From Anthoceros angustus (taxonomy: Eukaryota > Streptophyta > Anthocerotopsida > Anthocerotales > Anthocerotaceae), in NCBI GenBank assembly GCA_010909165.1, contig VJWM01000126.1, positions 682,001-746,000 of the forward strand: a DNA stretch of 64,000 nucleotides, in the 5' to 3' direction. The first letter of the stretch is position 1. Each line of letters opens with the position of its first letter. A program made the position numbers and the translations under genes. The notes under the pieces were generated by a model, which searched no databases, was not told the origin of the DNA, and was given only the letters and a program-made list of their open reading frames with translations. This document shows positions 24,315 through 35,890 of the stretch, in pieces.

Positions 24315-26774
24315 ATGGCCACAGTGTGGCAACCGGACCCGTTGTGGACCCAACAAATTGGTGTGCTTACGGGGATTCTACGAGGAGCTCCCGCTCATCT
24401 TATCTTAGGGAGTCAATCCCTGGGAAACCACTCCAGGTGCAGCAGTGTAAGGAGCACAGCACTTCCACTTCCACTTCCGAGCAAATGTGTGGGTGGGGAG
24501 GAGGAGGAGCAGGAACGCTTGTGGCAACAATTCTTTCTGGACCCTACCATGTGGTGGGATAACAGACGAGATAAGAAGAGCTCCCGTTCGCCTGACTTCC
24601 GGCGGAAGGGGTCCGGCGAGGTGCTGTGGCTGGACAACATGTTTAAGCCAGCTTGGGTTGATGAGCAGCTCGTTTCCTTGAATACGAAGATGGGTCATGG
24701 TGCCTCTGCTTCCGAGTCCAGCTCTCCGGATAAGCCTGAACCTCGCAGGAGCGCAGGATCGGAAATGGGCGTCGTCACAGCTGTAACCGTGAGCACGTTG
24801 TGTCAGCAGGGAAAGCTTTCTGAGGCCGTTAGAGCCCTGGAATCTCTGGCGCAGACAGACTCTGCTATTTCTCGTTCTCTGTTTTGCACTGTGCTGAAAC
24901 TGTGTACAGCTAAGAAGGATCTGGTTGTGGGGCGACGAGTTCATGATCTCACTGTCAAACTTGGGTACCGTTCGAATGCATACTTGGCGAACCATATCTT
25001 ACGCATGTATGCATCTGGAGGTAGGCTAGAGGAGGCGATGGATGTGCTCACCAGGGTGGGGAAACCAGATACTTTCATGTGCTATTCCATGATCTCTGCA
25101 TTCTCTAAACATGGGAAACCAAAGAAGGCCATACAACTGTACCATGAGATGCGTAGGTCAGGAGTGAAGGCGAATAGTCACGTCTTTGTGGCTGCCCTTC
25201 AGGCTTGTGCACTTGCCGCTGACCTGGAATCTGGCAGAAAAGTGCACTGTGATGTGTTGCACAGTGGCATTCCTCTTGACCTGTTTGTTGGCAGCTGCCT
25301 GGTGGACATGTATGCAAAATGTGGCGAACTGAAAGATGCACGCCAGGTTTTTGACAGCATGGCCACGAAGGATGTGGTGACATGGAATAGCCTGATATCT
25401 GGGTATGCAAAATTTGGTGAACTGAAAGCTGCACGCCAGGTTTTTGACAGCATGGCCACGAAGAATGTGGTGACATGGAATGCCCTGATATCTGGGTATG
25501 CAAAACTTGGTGAGCTGGAAGATGCACGCCAGGCTTTTGACAGTATGGCCACAAAGGATGTCGTGACATGGACCGCCCTCATTGCTGGGTATGCACAGCA
25601 AGGACTCAGCCGAGAGGCGCTTGTTTTGTATGGACAAATGGAGGAGGCAGGCCTCATTTTGGCTGACCATTTTACTTTTGCTTGCCTTCTGAAGGCCTGT
25701 GCAAGCACTGGTGCCTTACAGAAGGGCAGGCAGCTGCACTCACAGATTGTGGAAAGAGGACTGCTGGATGACGTAGTGTTGGGCACCTGCCTGGTGGACA
25801 TGTATGCAAAATGTGGTGAAGTGGAAGATGCACGCCAGGTTTTTGACGGCATGAACACAAAGGATGTGGTGACATGGAATGCCCTGATATCTGGGTATGG
25901 TACTTGTGATGAAGGTCGCATGGCACTAGCTTGTTTTGAGGAGATGTTAATTGCCGGTATTCAGCCTAATGATGCTACTTTTACTTGCCTTTTAGTAGCA
26001 TGCAGTCACGAGGGACTGGTCCACGAGGGTCAAGCACTTTGATTCCATGGCTGAACAGCATGGCATCAAACCTACTCTTGAGCATTACAATTGCATGATT
26101 GATCTTCTTGGGCGTGCAGGCCATTTAGATGAAGCAGAGAAGATGCTATTATCATGCGAGGGCCAAAGTAATGTTGTGGGATTGACGTCTTTGTTGAATG
26201 CCTGCAAAAGTCACGGGGATATAGAGAGGGCGATGTGGTGTTTTGAAAGCATTGTTAGGCTGGACCCCTGGAGGCGCCTGCCTATGTGCTCATGGCCAAT
26301 GCCTATGCAGATGCAGGTAGGTGGAGCGATGTAGACAGGATTGAAACACAGAGAAGTGGTAGCAGGAGCTAACAAGAAACCTGCAGTGGCGACCATTGAG
26401 GTGAATAAGGAGGTACATCGATTTCTGGTGGGAGAAAGGAGAGGATATTGCGCTTAAGGTGGAGAGCACAAATGCACGTCTGAAGCAGGAAGGAGGCCAC
26501 GTACCTCAGACAAAGTTGGTGTTGAAGCCACTGTGAGAAGGAAAAGGAAGATGCGCTTTGTGGGCATGCTGAGAAGCTAGCTCTGGCGTTTGGTCTGTTG
26601 AACACTCCGAGTGGGACACCTCTGGTGGTAACGAAGAATCTACGCATGTGCAGTGACTGCCACAGTTCCACGGAGATCATGTCAAGGCTCGAACAAAGAG
26701 ACATTGTTGTAAGAGATGGGTTCCGTGTGCATCGATTCGCAGCTGGTTGTTGCAGTTGTAAGGGTCGACCGTGA
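24315..26774 (+). pseudogene. PPR protein with OSB-like WWDNR motif and DYW:KP deaminase domain, frameshifted (PPR-1)
   Basis: Such proteins bind specific organellar RNA sites through their repeats and edit them with the C-terminal deaminase. The frame from 24315 is open for 575 residues. A leader comes first, then a PDF-like motif at about 70-115 (RLWQQFFLDPTMWWDNR..K, SPDFRRKGSGEVLWL, KPAWVDEQL). PLS-type repeats follow, with three successive S-like units (LKDARQVFDSMATKDVVTWN). Frame breaks follow near 26031 (GGTCAAGCAC where the paralogue has GGTCGCAAGCAC), 26267, 26372 and 26445, and there is a TGA at 26536. The remaining reading matches E motifs and a DYW:KP domain: NKKPAVATIEVNKEVHRF, HAEKLALAFGL, CSDCHSSTEIMSRL, and a CCSCKGRP end at 26774. 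There are no introns. It is likely a pseudogene unless the indels are sequence errors. Its upstream (24028) and downstream sequence is shared with PPR-2. Confidence 0.85.
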
Positions 26775-27884
26775 GAAAAATGAAGAAGTACGCAGCCAGT
26801 GCTAAGGGTTTACGCCAGAGTATTGCTTTTTTCGTCGGGGTGAATGTTCTTGCTTAACTCCATTCCTGTCCAAACTGCCTACCTTTGGAACAGCTGGAGA
26901 ACTGCCTACCTATCCTCGACCAGCACTCCAGGTCACAAGTTCCTGAAGTTGTCTGCTATTTACAAGCACACTATTGCAGGCTCCCTCCAGGCTTCCATAC
27001 TTGGCATACATGATTATAAGACGTTGTAAGATGTGAGCACTGGAACCAGTTGTAGGGCAGGTATATCTTAGCACCTACCTACCTTCAATGTTGCTTGATT
27101 TGAACATTCGGTGACTGGCATGTCCCAAGCAAGACCAGCTAGCTGTCTTATCCGTTGTCCAGCTGTTTTCGGGCAACACAATTTGTCGATCTCTGCGCCT
27201 GCATCCTCCAGAGAAGCTGAGGTGAAGAGTAAAAAGAGGTAGGTACTCGTTTCTGTCCAATGGCCATATTATTCAACATATTTTTTTTCATAATTAGTGT
27301 AATAAATGATTATATAGTAAGTAAAATATACTAAATTAGGTTTTCCGTACAATACACTTCACCTGGTGGAACAACTATATGACTTGAAAGAAGATCGTCA
27401 TTGAGTACTTTAGGAAATAGCATGGACAGGCCCCAATTACAAGTTTTTAAAGCCAGTTTAACATGTTACTTTCAACACCTTTTGTTTAATTATTTTTAAC
27501 TAAAATAGTTTCAAGAAATAAATTATTCATTTTTGATACATTATTCTACATTGTGTGTTGCATATATGAGTACTCCCTATCGATAGTATATATGGAGGGT
27601 TAGTGTACATTCGACTTCATGAAGGGGCATGCATTCTCATGGTGTTTCTCTGGGGTTCACATCAATAGCTTGCATCACAGTGGAATTTATGTGGTTTAAG
27701 GAAGAAAATGAGGGAATACATAATTTGGGGCTACCAGATGGGCTGTGGCATCATTCATAAGATCGACCTTTGTTTTCTCCGATCATGTGTATGTGGACGG
27801 CAGCCCATCTTTAAGAAGTGAAAAGAATGACAATAGGAGTGACAAGAATGAAAATTTAAAATCGATCTCGCGCCTCATTTCCGG

Positions 27885-27934
27885 ATCTTCCTTTTCCTTC
27901 TCACTCAGTGGCTTCAACACCAAGTTTGTGTGAG
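27885..27934 (-). pseudogene. Inverted fragment of the DYW:KP domain
   Basis: On the minus strand this reads ACAAACTTGGTGTTGAAGCC and GAGAAGGAAAAGGAAGAT, the same as codons for KLVLKPL.EKEKED in PPR-2 (34086-34130). It is joined directly to a plus-oriented copy of the PPR 3' flank, so an inversion or template switch has occurred here. Confidence 0.65.
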
Positions 27935-28879
27935 GTCCAGGTCACAAAGTATCTTAAGTTGTCTGCTATTTTGCAAGCACACTGTTGCAGGGTCCCTCCA
28001 GGCTTCCATACTTGGCATGCATACTTACAAGATGTCGTAAGATGTGACTACTGGAACTAGTTGTAGGGCAGCGGGAGCCTACCACCTACCTTCAATGTTG
28101 CTTGATTTGAACATGCGGTGACAAGCATATTCTAAGATAGGTGGGGAGCCACCTGATCAGGACCAGCTAGCTATCTGATCCATTGTCCAGCTGTTTTCGG
28201 GCACCACATATTTGTGGATTTCTCTGCCTGCATCCTCTAGGAAAGCACTCTTGACGTACCTGTCGGAAAGGGTGCTGCTGATCAGTAAATACTTGGACCA
28301 AGCATTAGTCGTCCAAGCATGATGTAGCATGCGCTGATCCAGGTCTGTTATGCTTGAACACGCTTCACAAATGCTAACCAGCACAACCTGGCCTTCACCA
28401 TCTGACCTACAGTTTGAAGGGCCGCTTCTTCATTTCAATTCACCGAATCCTTCCTAGGCTAGACTTTGTTTTGCTTGCTGTGTGCGGCAGCAAGATGCTC
28501 CATCTTGTGCTGTGCTATGTGCTTTCAATTGCAACTTCTCGGGGTCTCGGCGTTCACAGCGGTTGATGCGCTGATGGTAACAAGTGTCCGCCGAGAATCG
28601 GGTTTGCCCGCGGACCCGATTTTGGCAGGAGCGGTTTTCTTGACGCGCGGGAACACACTTGTCGAAATCTCTCTTCCTCTGGAAAGTTGTGCACATCACG
28701 ACCAGCAAGCCGAAGTGACCCCTGAACTCGGATCTCTGAAATCGTTGGCCGCTGTTACATTCACTGTTACCGAAAGAGAGGAACTTACAACCTCGATTCC
28801 TGCTGTCGCAAGCCTTGATGTGCGATTTCTTGCTGCCTTCTCCTGTCTTCGGTCGGCTCGTGACATCAAGGAAAGGCTC

Positions 28880-29207
28880 AAACCTTTGTTAGCCGCAAAT
28901 CTTGTGGTGCATATGCACATTCGTATTTTGTATATGAGCTTGGTGAATTTGGCAGTACCTTTATCATCGGGTCCCGAGCACGTTCCCAAACATTCCGCCT
29001 CACCAAGCTTGTAGGGAATAGTGAGTTCTCTGCTTCTCCTCCAAGGAAATCGTCTACTCTGTCCCAAGTAATGTAAGCTAGCCCCGCACAATGTCTTGAA
29101 GGCGTCCATTCTAAATCCTCCTTGCTGAAGTGCTCATCAGGCGGATGCTGTACAGGCAAAGGACATGGTCCTGTGCTCACAAAGTCCTGTGCCATTTCAC
29201 GAACCAA
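28880..29207 (-). other. Possible fragment of a MULE/FAR1-like transposase
   Basis: The minus frame contains ITWDRVDDFLGGEAE, then VRRNVWERARDPM and SSYTKYECAYAPQDLR. The W.RV.DF..GE ... SY..Y.C.Y.P.D spacing reminds me of the N-terminal part of MuDR/FAR1-like transposases of early land plants. The match is from memory and weak. There is no catalytic core nearby. Confidence 0.25.
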
Positions 29208-30121
29208 AGAAAAAGCCAGTCCCGACAGGAATGAAGAGTCTTAAAACAATCGGCCACTTCAAGCAAGCTGAGCAGTCTCCACTTCGAGGGAGTAACGGGC
29301 ATGCAATCAGCTTGCATTCTGTCCACGCTCACCTGTACTTGAGAAAGCCCTGAACACACACAGGCCTGCATCCAAACGCGATTCCATGAATCTGAGGCAA
29401 ACCTGAGGGAATTGCCTCTGGAGAGCTTGGACAAAATGTGACACTTACCCGACGCGGGCCGGACTTTAGACATTGAAAATAGAGCGGGCATCAAGTGCGA
29501 GACAGAACCGTCTTTCTGACACCTGGTTTGTTCTGGTCAGCTGGTTTGTTCTGTCATGGTTCTGTCACCTGAGGTGCACCATGACAGTGTAAGTGCGTCT
29601 GTCATCTGAGCAATCACCTGAAATTTGTCCAGACTCAGCTGCCGTTTCATCCTTGCCGCAGGTGCAAGAGGAATGTGCTTGCATTGACGAAGTCTGTGAC
29701 TCCAAAAACACGACCTAGGGAGAACCTGAGGCTCGTCACCATCAAAATCCCACCAGATGCTGCGGGATCTGATCATGTAAGAGTGACATGACATGTGCCT
29801 GTTGCAGCCTGCTCTGGGTGCACAGGTGATCGGACTTGCCCCGCCCTTGTGACACACCAATCGACGAACGCCCACAGCCTTGCCCACAGGGGCCGGTGAA
29901 TTTGATCAAATTCTGAATCTTTATCAATTCGAAGTAACTCCTCGTTTCCCCTTCGTTTTTGTTATCGGCAAGCACAGATTTGGGGCTTGTCACAAGTTGC
30001 TAGTTGGAAAGCAGCGCTAAGGATCGGAGGAGTGGGGTCACTGGTGTGGTCATACACATGTCTACCCTGGCATCCTGCCGTAGTCTGTTGCTAGACATCT
30101 TCCGACAGCGGTCCTTGAACC

Positions 30122-33100
30122 ATGGCCACAGTGTGGCAACCGGACCCGTTGTGGACCCAACAAATTGGTGTGCTTACAGGGATTCTACGAGGAGCTCCCG
30201 CTCACCTTATCTCAGGGAGTCAATCTCTGGGAAACCAAGCCTCCAGGTGCAGCAGTGTAAGGGGCACAGCACTTCCACTTCCGAGCAAATGTGTGGGTGG
30301 GGACGGGTTATCCAAAGATGGGCGTCGCCAGGAGCAAGAGCAGGAGCAGGAGCGCTTGTGGCAACAATTCTTTCTGGACCCTACCATGTGGTGGGATAAC
30401 AGACGAGATAAGAAGAGCTCCCGTTCGCCTGACTTCCGGCGTAAGGGATCCGGCGAGGTGCTGTGGCTCACCAACATGTTTAAGCCAGCTTGGGTTGATG
30501 AGCAGCTCGTCTCCTTGGATATGCAGATGGGTCGTGGTGCCTCTCCTTCCGGGTCCAGCTCTCCGGATAAGCCTGAACCTCGTAGGAGTGCAGGATCGGA
30601 AATGGGCGTCGTCACAGCTGTAACCGTGAGCACGTTGTGTCAGCAGGGAAAGCTTTCTGAGGCCGTTGGAGCCCTGGAATCTCTGGCGCGGACAGGCTCT
30701 GCTATTTCTCATTCTCTGTTTTGCACTGTGCTGAGACTTTGTACAGCTAAGAAGGATCTGGTTGTGGGGCGACGAGTTCATGATCTCACTGTAAAACTTG
30801 GGTACCGTTCGAATCCATACTTGGGGAACCATATCTTGCGCATGTATGCATGTGGAGGTAGGCTAGAGGAGGCCATGGATGTGTTCACCAGGGTGGCAAA
30901 CCAGATGCCTTCATGTGGTTTCCATAATCTCTGCATACTAAGCATGGGAAACCTGAGGCCATACAACTGTACCATGAGATGCGTAGGTCAGGAGTGAAGG
31001 CGGATGCTCACGTCTTTGTAGCTGCCCTTCAAGCTTGTGCATTTGCCGCGACTTGGAATCTGGCAGAAAAGTGCACTGTGATGTGGAGCAAAGTGGCATT
31101 CCTATTAACTTGTTTGTTGGCAACTCCCTGGTGGACATGTATGCAAAATGTGGCAAACTGAAAGATGCACGGCAGGTTTTTGACAGCATGGCCAAAAAGG
31201 ATGTGGTGACATGCAATACCCTGATATCTGGGTATGCAAAGAGAGGTGAACTGAAAGATGCACGCCGGGTTTTTGACAGCATGAACACAAAGAACGTGGT
31301 GACATGGAATGCCCTGATAGGGTATGCAGCAAGGACTCGGACATGAGGCCTTGTTCTGTATGGACAAATGGAGCAGGAGGGCCTGATTTTGGCTAACCAT
31401 GTTACTTTTGCTTGCCTTCTGAAGGCCTGTGCAAGCACTGGTGCCTTACAGAAGGGCAGGCAGCTGCACTCACAGATTGTTGAAAGAGGACTGCTGGATA
31501 ACGTAATGTGGGCACCTGCCTGGTGGACATGTATGCAAAATGTGGTGAACTGGAAGATGCACGCCAGGTTTTTGACAGCATGGCCACAAAGGATGTGGTG
31601 ACATGGACTGCCCTGATTGCTGGGTATGCACAGCAAGGACTCGGCCAAGAGGCGCTTGTTGTGTATGGACAAATGGAGGAGAGGGCCTCATTTTGGCTGA
31701 CCATGTTACTTTTGCTTGCCTTCTGAAGGCCTGTGCAAGCACTGGTGCCTTACAGAAGGGCAGGCAGCTGCACTCACAGATTGTGAAAGAGGACTGCTGG
31801 ATAATGTAGTGTGGGCACCTGCCTGGTGGACATGTATGCAAAATGTGGTGAACTGGAAGATGCACGCCAGGTTTTTGACAGCATGAATACAAAGGATGTG
31901 GTGACATGGAATGCCCTGATTGCTGGGTATGCACAGAGCCAAGAGGCGCTTGTTCTGTATGGACAAATGGAGGAGGAGGGCCTCATTTTGGCTGACCATG
32001 TTACTTTTGCTTGCCTTCTGAAGGCCTGTGCAAGCACTGGTGCCTTACAGAAGGGCAGGCAGCTGCACTCAGATTGTCAAAAGGACTGCTGGATAACGTA
32101 TTGGGCACCTGCCTGGTGGACATGTATGCAAAATGTGGTGAACTGGAAGATGCACCAGGTTTTTGACAGCATGGCCACAAAGGATGTGGTGACATGGAAT
32201 GCCCTGATATCTGGGTATGCAAAATGGTGAACTGAAGATGCACCAGGTTTTTGACAGCATGAACAAGAATGTGGTGACATGGAATGCCCTGATTGCTGGG
32301 TATGCACAGCAAGGCTCGGACATGAGGCGCTTGTTCTGTATGGACAAATGGAGCAGGAGGGCCTGATTTTGGCTAACCATGTTACTTTTGCTTGCCTTCT
32401 GAAGGCCTGTGCAAGCACTGGTGCCTTACAGAAGGGCAGGCAGCTGCACTGATTGTTGAAGAGGACTGCTGGATAACGTAGTGTTGGGCAACTGCCTGGT
32501 GGACATGTATGCAAAATGTGGTGAACTGGAAGATGCACGCCAGGTTTTTGACAGCATGGCAAAGGATGTGGTGACATGGATGCCCTGATTGCTGGGTATG
32601 CACAGCAAGGACTCACAAGGCGCTTGTTGTGTATGGACAAATGGAGGAGAGGGCCTCATTTTGGCTAACCATGTTACTTTTGCTTGCCTTCTGAAGGCCT
32701 GTGCAAGCACTGGTGCCTTACAGAAGGGCAGGCAGCTGCACTCACAGATTGTCGAAGAGGACTGCTGGATAATGTAGTGGGCACCTGCCTGGTGGACATG
32801 TATGCAAAATGTGGTGAACTGGAAGATGCACGCCAGGTTTTTGACAGCTTGGCCACAAAGGATGTGGTGACATGGAATGCCCTGATTGCTGGGTATGCAC
32901 AGCAAGACTTGGCCAAGGCGCTTGTTCTGTATGGACAAATGGAGCAGGAGGGCCTCATTTTGGCTGATGTTACTTTTGCTTGCCTTCTGAAGGCCTGTGC
33001 AAGCACTGGTGCCTTACAGGGCAGGCAGCTGCACTGATTGTCAGAGGACTGCTGGATAACGTAGTGTGGGCAACTGCCTGGTGGACATGTATGCAAAATG

Positions 33101-34348
33101 TGGTGAACTGGAAGATGCACGCCAGGTTTTTGACAGCATGAATAAAGGATGTGGTGACATGGATGCCCTGATATCTGGGTATGCAGGGGACTCGCCAGAG
33201 GCGCTTGTTCTGTATGGACAAATGGAGCAGGGCTCATTTTGGCTGACATGTTACTTTTGCTTGCCTTCTGAAGGCCTGTGCAAGCACTGGTGCCTTACAG
33301 AAGGGCAGGCAGCTGCACTCTGATTGGAAAAGGACTGCTGGATAACGTAGTGTTGGGCACCTGCCTGGTGGACATGTATGCAAAATGTGGTGAACTGGAA
33401 GATGCACGCCAGGTTTTGACAGCATGAATACAAAGGATGTGGTGACATGGATGCCCTGATTTCTGGGTATGGTAACTGTGATGATGGTCACGGAGCACTA
33501 GCTTGTTTTGAGGAGATGTTAGTTGCTGGTTTTCAGCCTGATGGTGCTACTTTTACTTGCCTTCTAGTAGCATGCAGTCACGAGGGACTGGTCCAGGAGG
33601 GTCGCAAGCACTTTGATTCCATGGCTGAACAGCATGGCATCAAACCTACTATTGAGCATTACACCTGCATGATTGATCTTCTTGGGCGTGCAGGCCATTT
33701 AGATGAGGCAGAGAAGATGCTATGTCATGTGAGGCCAAAGTAATGTTGTGGGCTTGACGTCTTTGTTGAATGCCTGCAAAAGTCACGGGGATATAGAGGG
33801 CGATGTGGTGTTTTGAAAGCATTGTTAGGCTGGACCCCCAGGATGCGCCCGCATATGTGCTCATGGCCAATGCCTACGCAGATGCAGGTAGGTGGATCGA
33901 TGTAGACAAGATCGAAGCACAGAGAAAGGTAGCAGGAGCTAACAAGAAACCTGCAGTGGCCAGCATTGAGGTGAACAAGGAGGTACATCGGTTTCTGGTG
34001 GGTGAAAGACGAGAGGATATTGCACTTAAGGTAGCAAGCACAAATTCACGTCTGAAGCAGGAAGGAGGCCACGTACCTCTCACAAAGTTGGTGTTGAAGC
34101 CACTGGGTGAGAAGGAAAAAGAAGATGCGCTTTGTGGGCATGCTGAGAAACTAGCTTTGGCTTTCGGTCTGTTGAACACTCCGAGTGGGACACCTCTAGT
34201 GGTGACGAAGAATCTACGCATGTGCAGTGACTGCCACAGTTCCACGGAGATCATGTCAAGGCTTGAACAAAGAGACATTGTTGTAAGGGATGGGTACCGT
34301 GTGCATCGATTTGCAAATGGTAGTTGCACTTGTAAGGGTCGACCGTGA
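30122..34348 (+). CDS. PPR protein with OSB-like motif, expanded PLS array and intact DYW:KP domain (PPR-2); frame broken in the array
   Basis: This is a paralogue of PPR-1 in the same orientation. The N-terminal frame (from ATG 30122) has the WWDNR/SPDFRRKGSGEVLWL motif and the first PPRs, up to a one-base loss near 30899. The array from 31.1 to 33.5 kb has one PLS triplet repeated seven times, with a small indel in almost every unit. A further break lies in the E region (33720-33800). The last 181 residues (33803-34348) are open and complete: KKPAVASIEVNKEVHRFL, zinc/active-site HAEKLALAFGL (HxE), CSDCHSSTEIM (CxxC), and HRFANGSCTCKGRP. KPAVA in place of the PG box and GRP in place of DYW define the DYW:KP subtype, which established work links to U-to-C editing. 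If the indels are real it is a pseudogene. The intact deaminase end makes sequence error a serious alternative. Confidence 0.8.
31407..33480 (+). repeat. Seven-copy tandem array of a PLS triplet (about 300 bases per unit)
   Basis: The start of the coding motif FACLLKACASTGALQKGRQL occurs at 31407, 31711, 32006, 32387, 32679, 32975 and 33256. Spacings are 304, 295, 381, 292, 296 and 281; the 381 spacing holds one extra S-type unit. PPR-1 has a single unit here. Units are nearly identical apart from short losses of 1 to about 6 bases (GCACGCCAGG to GCACCAGG, CATGGAATGCC to CATGGATGCC, GACCATGTTAC to GATGTTAC). The array therefore arose recently. Confidence 0.95.
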
Positions 34349-34659
34349 GAATAATGAAGAACTACGTAGCCAGTGCTAAGTGTGTATGCCAGAGAATATT
34401 GCTTTTCTCGTCGGGGTGAATGTTCTTGCTTAACTCCATCCCTGTCCAAACTGCCTACTTTTGGAACAGTTGGAGAACAGCATGGCCTTGAGCCTATCCT
34501 CGACCATGTCACTCCAGGTCACAAGTTCCTGAAGTTGTGTCCTATTTTACAAGCACACTGTTTCAGGGCTTCCATACTTGGCGTGCATGCTTACAAGATG
34601 GTGTAAGATGTGACCACTGTTACCAGTCGTAGGGCAGCCTACCTTCAAAGTTCCTTTAT

Positions 34660-35090
34660 TGAGCCCTAGAACGAGGTCCGTCTCAAATCGAGTCGGTACA
34701 TCTGGGAAACAGGTATTTTCGCCTAATTTTGGTACCCAAAACTGCAAAAACTGCTGAAAACGGCCACCATCACCTCCTGCAACTGCATTGCCCCATGCTT
34801 TGCACGTCACAAACAGACCAGTAAAACATGTTTGAAACGATGAGTGAACGTAGGAGAATCAGCATATCATCGGCATAGAGCCGGCGAGATACCTCCCACA
34901 AAGGAGAGAGGCAGGCCGCTTGAGGATTTGAGCGTGAAGGATCGCCCCGTCGTTTGCGTCCGCCAAGTCCTTTTGTGCTGGGGCCCGGTTCCCGAGGAGT
35001 GCCCCGCTGGCGCCCATTTCCCCATGCTGGCCAATGGGAGTGCAGTGCCACCGCGTCGTCGGGTCCTGTACATGCAGTTCCGCAGTCATG
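34660..35090 (-). mobile_element. LINE-type reverse transcriptase fragment with a YADD motif
   Basis: Minus-strand reading gives RRLYADDMLILLRS, the catalytic palm motif of non-LTR reverse transcriptases. It is flanked by frames that shift (SLLCGRYLAGSMPM; CKAWGNAVAGGDG). Only a few dozen residues are recognisable and several stops occur, so it is a dead fragment inserted behind PPR-2. Confidence 0.4.
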
Positions 35091-35189
35091 GGTTGGAGGG
35101 ATTCAAGTTTCCTTACGTTTGTAAGTGTTGTTGTGAGACATTTGGGGTTCAGATCACACCTCTGGTGGAGGCTTCTGTTTTGGATTGTT

Positions 35190-35430
35190 ATGAAGAAGAA
35201 GAAGAAGAAGAAGAATTTTATTGAAGTCTACTAAGGATAGATTTTCGTCATGGGACTTGGTACTTAACAACTTGTACCATGGTGTGCCTAAGCTACTTGC
35301 ACCAAGGGCATCCACTCCCTTTTGGCACCCGATCTAAGTATCGATCCAAGCTCAGGATGCTTAATCATGGCGTTCTTATAAATGTGTGTCCATTTGGCCT
35401 AGGCCGTTTGGACATACATTTATTTGGTCT
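35190..35430 (-). mobile_element. 3' end of a non-LTR element with a TTC tail, copy D1
   Basis: On the minus strand the piece ends in AATAAAATTC followed by seven TTC-type triplets (35192-35216 on the + strand as GAA). The preceding sequence (TACAAGTT..TAAGTACCAAG, GATACTTAGATCGG, CATTTATAAGAACGCC) recurs at 46430-46560 and inside each unit of the 780-bp array. A microsatellite tail after AATAAA is typical of plant LINE 3' ends. Confidence 0.5.
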
Positions 35431-35785
35431 TCGAGGATGTGATTGTGTGTGAGGAGGGCTTTGAGATGGTACGTTGTTTTTGTACATCAGAGCATTCAAT
35501 GCTCTGCAACACGAAACTTGCAACTCCATTTCCAACGTCATGCCACAACCATCTCTCCATGGATTGAGCCAAATGAGTGTGTGTTGAAAAGTCCTCGGCA
35601 AGGAGATTCTATCTCTCTTTTTTCATAATTTAAATCAATTAATTACAGGTTGAAATACCTTACAAATCGATATCCGCTATTTTCTGCTAAAAAATACCCC
35701 AGAACCGTCCATCGTTATGGGGTTAAATATGCGCCGACTAGCATGTCCTAAGACAAGTGAGGAGCCACCTTATTAGGACCAGCTA

Positions 35786-35890
35786 GGTATTTGACCCATT
35801 GTCCAGCTATTTTCGGGCAAGGTATTTGACCCATTGTCCAGCTATTTTCGGGCAAGGTATTTGACCCATTGTCCAGCTATTTTCGGGCAA
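35786..35890. repeat. 35-bp tandem repeat, three identical units
   Basis: GGTATTTGACCCATTGTCCA plus the next 15 bases (ending CGGGCAA) is repeated exactly three times. It lies inside a copy of the PPR 3' flank, where other copies have one unit. Confidence 0.95.

Larger units (their letters stand above)
26925..29826. other. Region between the two PPR loci: repeated 3' flanks and debris
   Basis: The PPR 3' flank (GGTCACAA.T..TGAAGTTG, CTCCAGGCTTCCATACTTGG, CCAGCTGTTTTCGGGCA) occurs at 26925-27235 and again at 27935-28245. Relatives lie behind PPR-2 at 34505-34645 and 35745-35940. The block 28410-28735 (AACCTACAGTTTGAAGGGCC ... GTTGTGCACATCA) has a second copy at 36100-36405. Between them, 27270-27700 is AT-rich. 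I see no intact gene. Confidence 0.6.

Noticed and set aside
25105-25926. Long minus-strand frames under PPR-1 (and the many under the PPR-2 array)
   Set aside because: They are antisense to PPR repeats; the repetitive codons keep the opposite strand open by composition alone.
28466-29014. 182-residue plus-strand open frame
   Set aside because: Its duplicate at 36.1-36.4 kb has lost the frame and the protein resembles nothing known.
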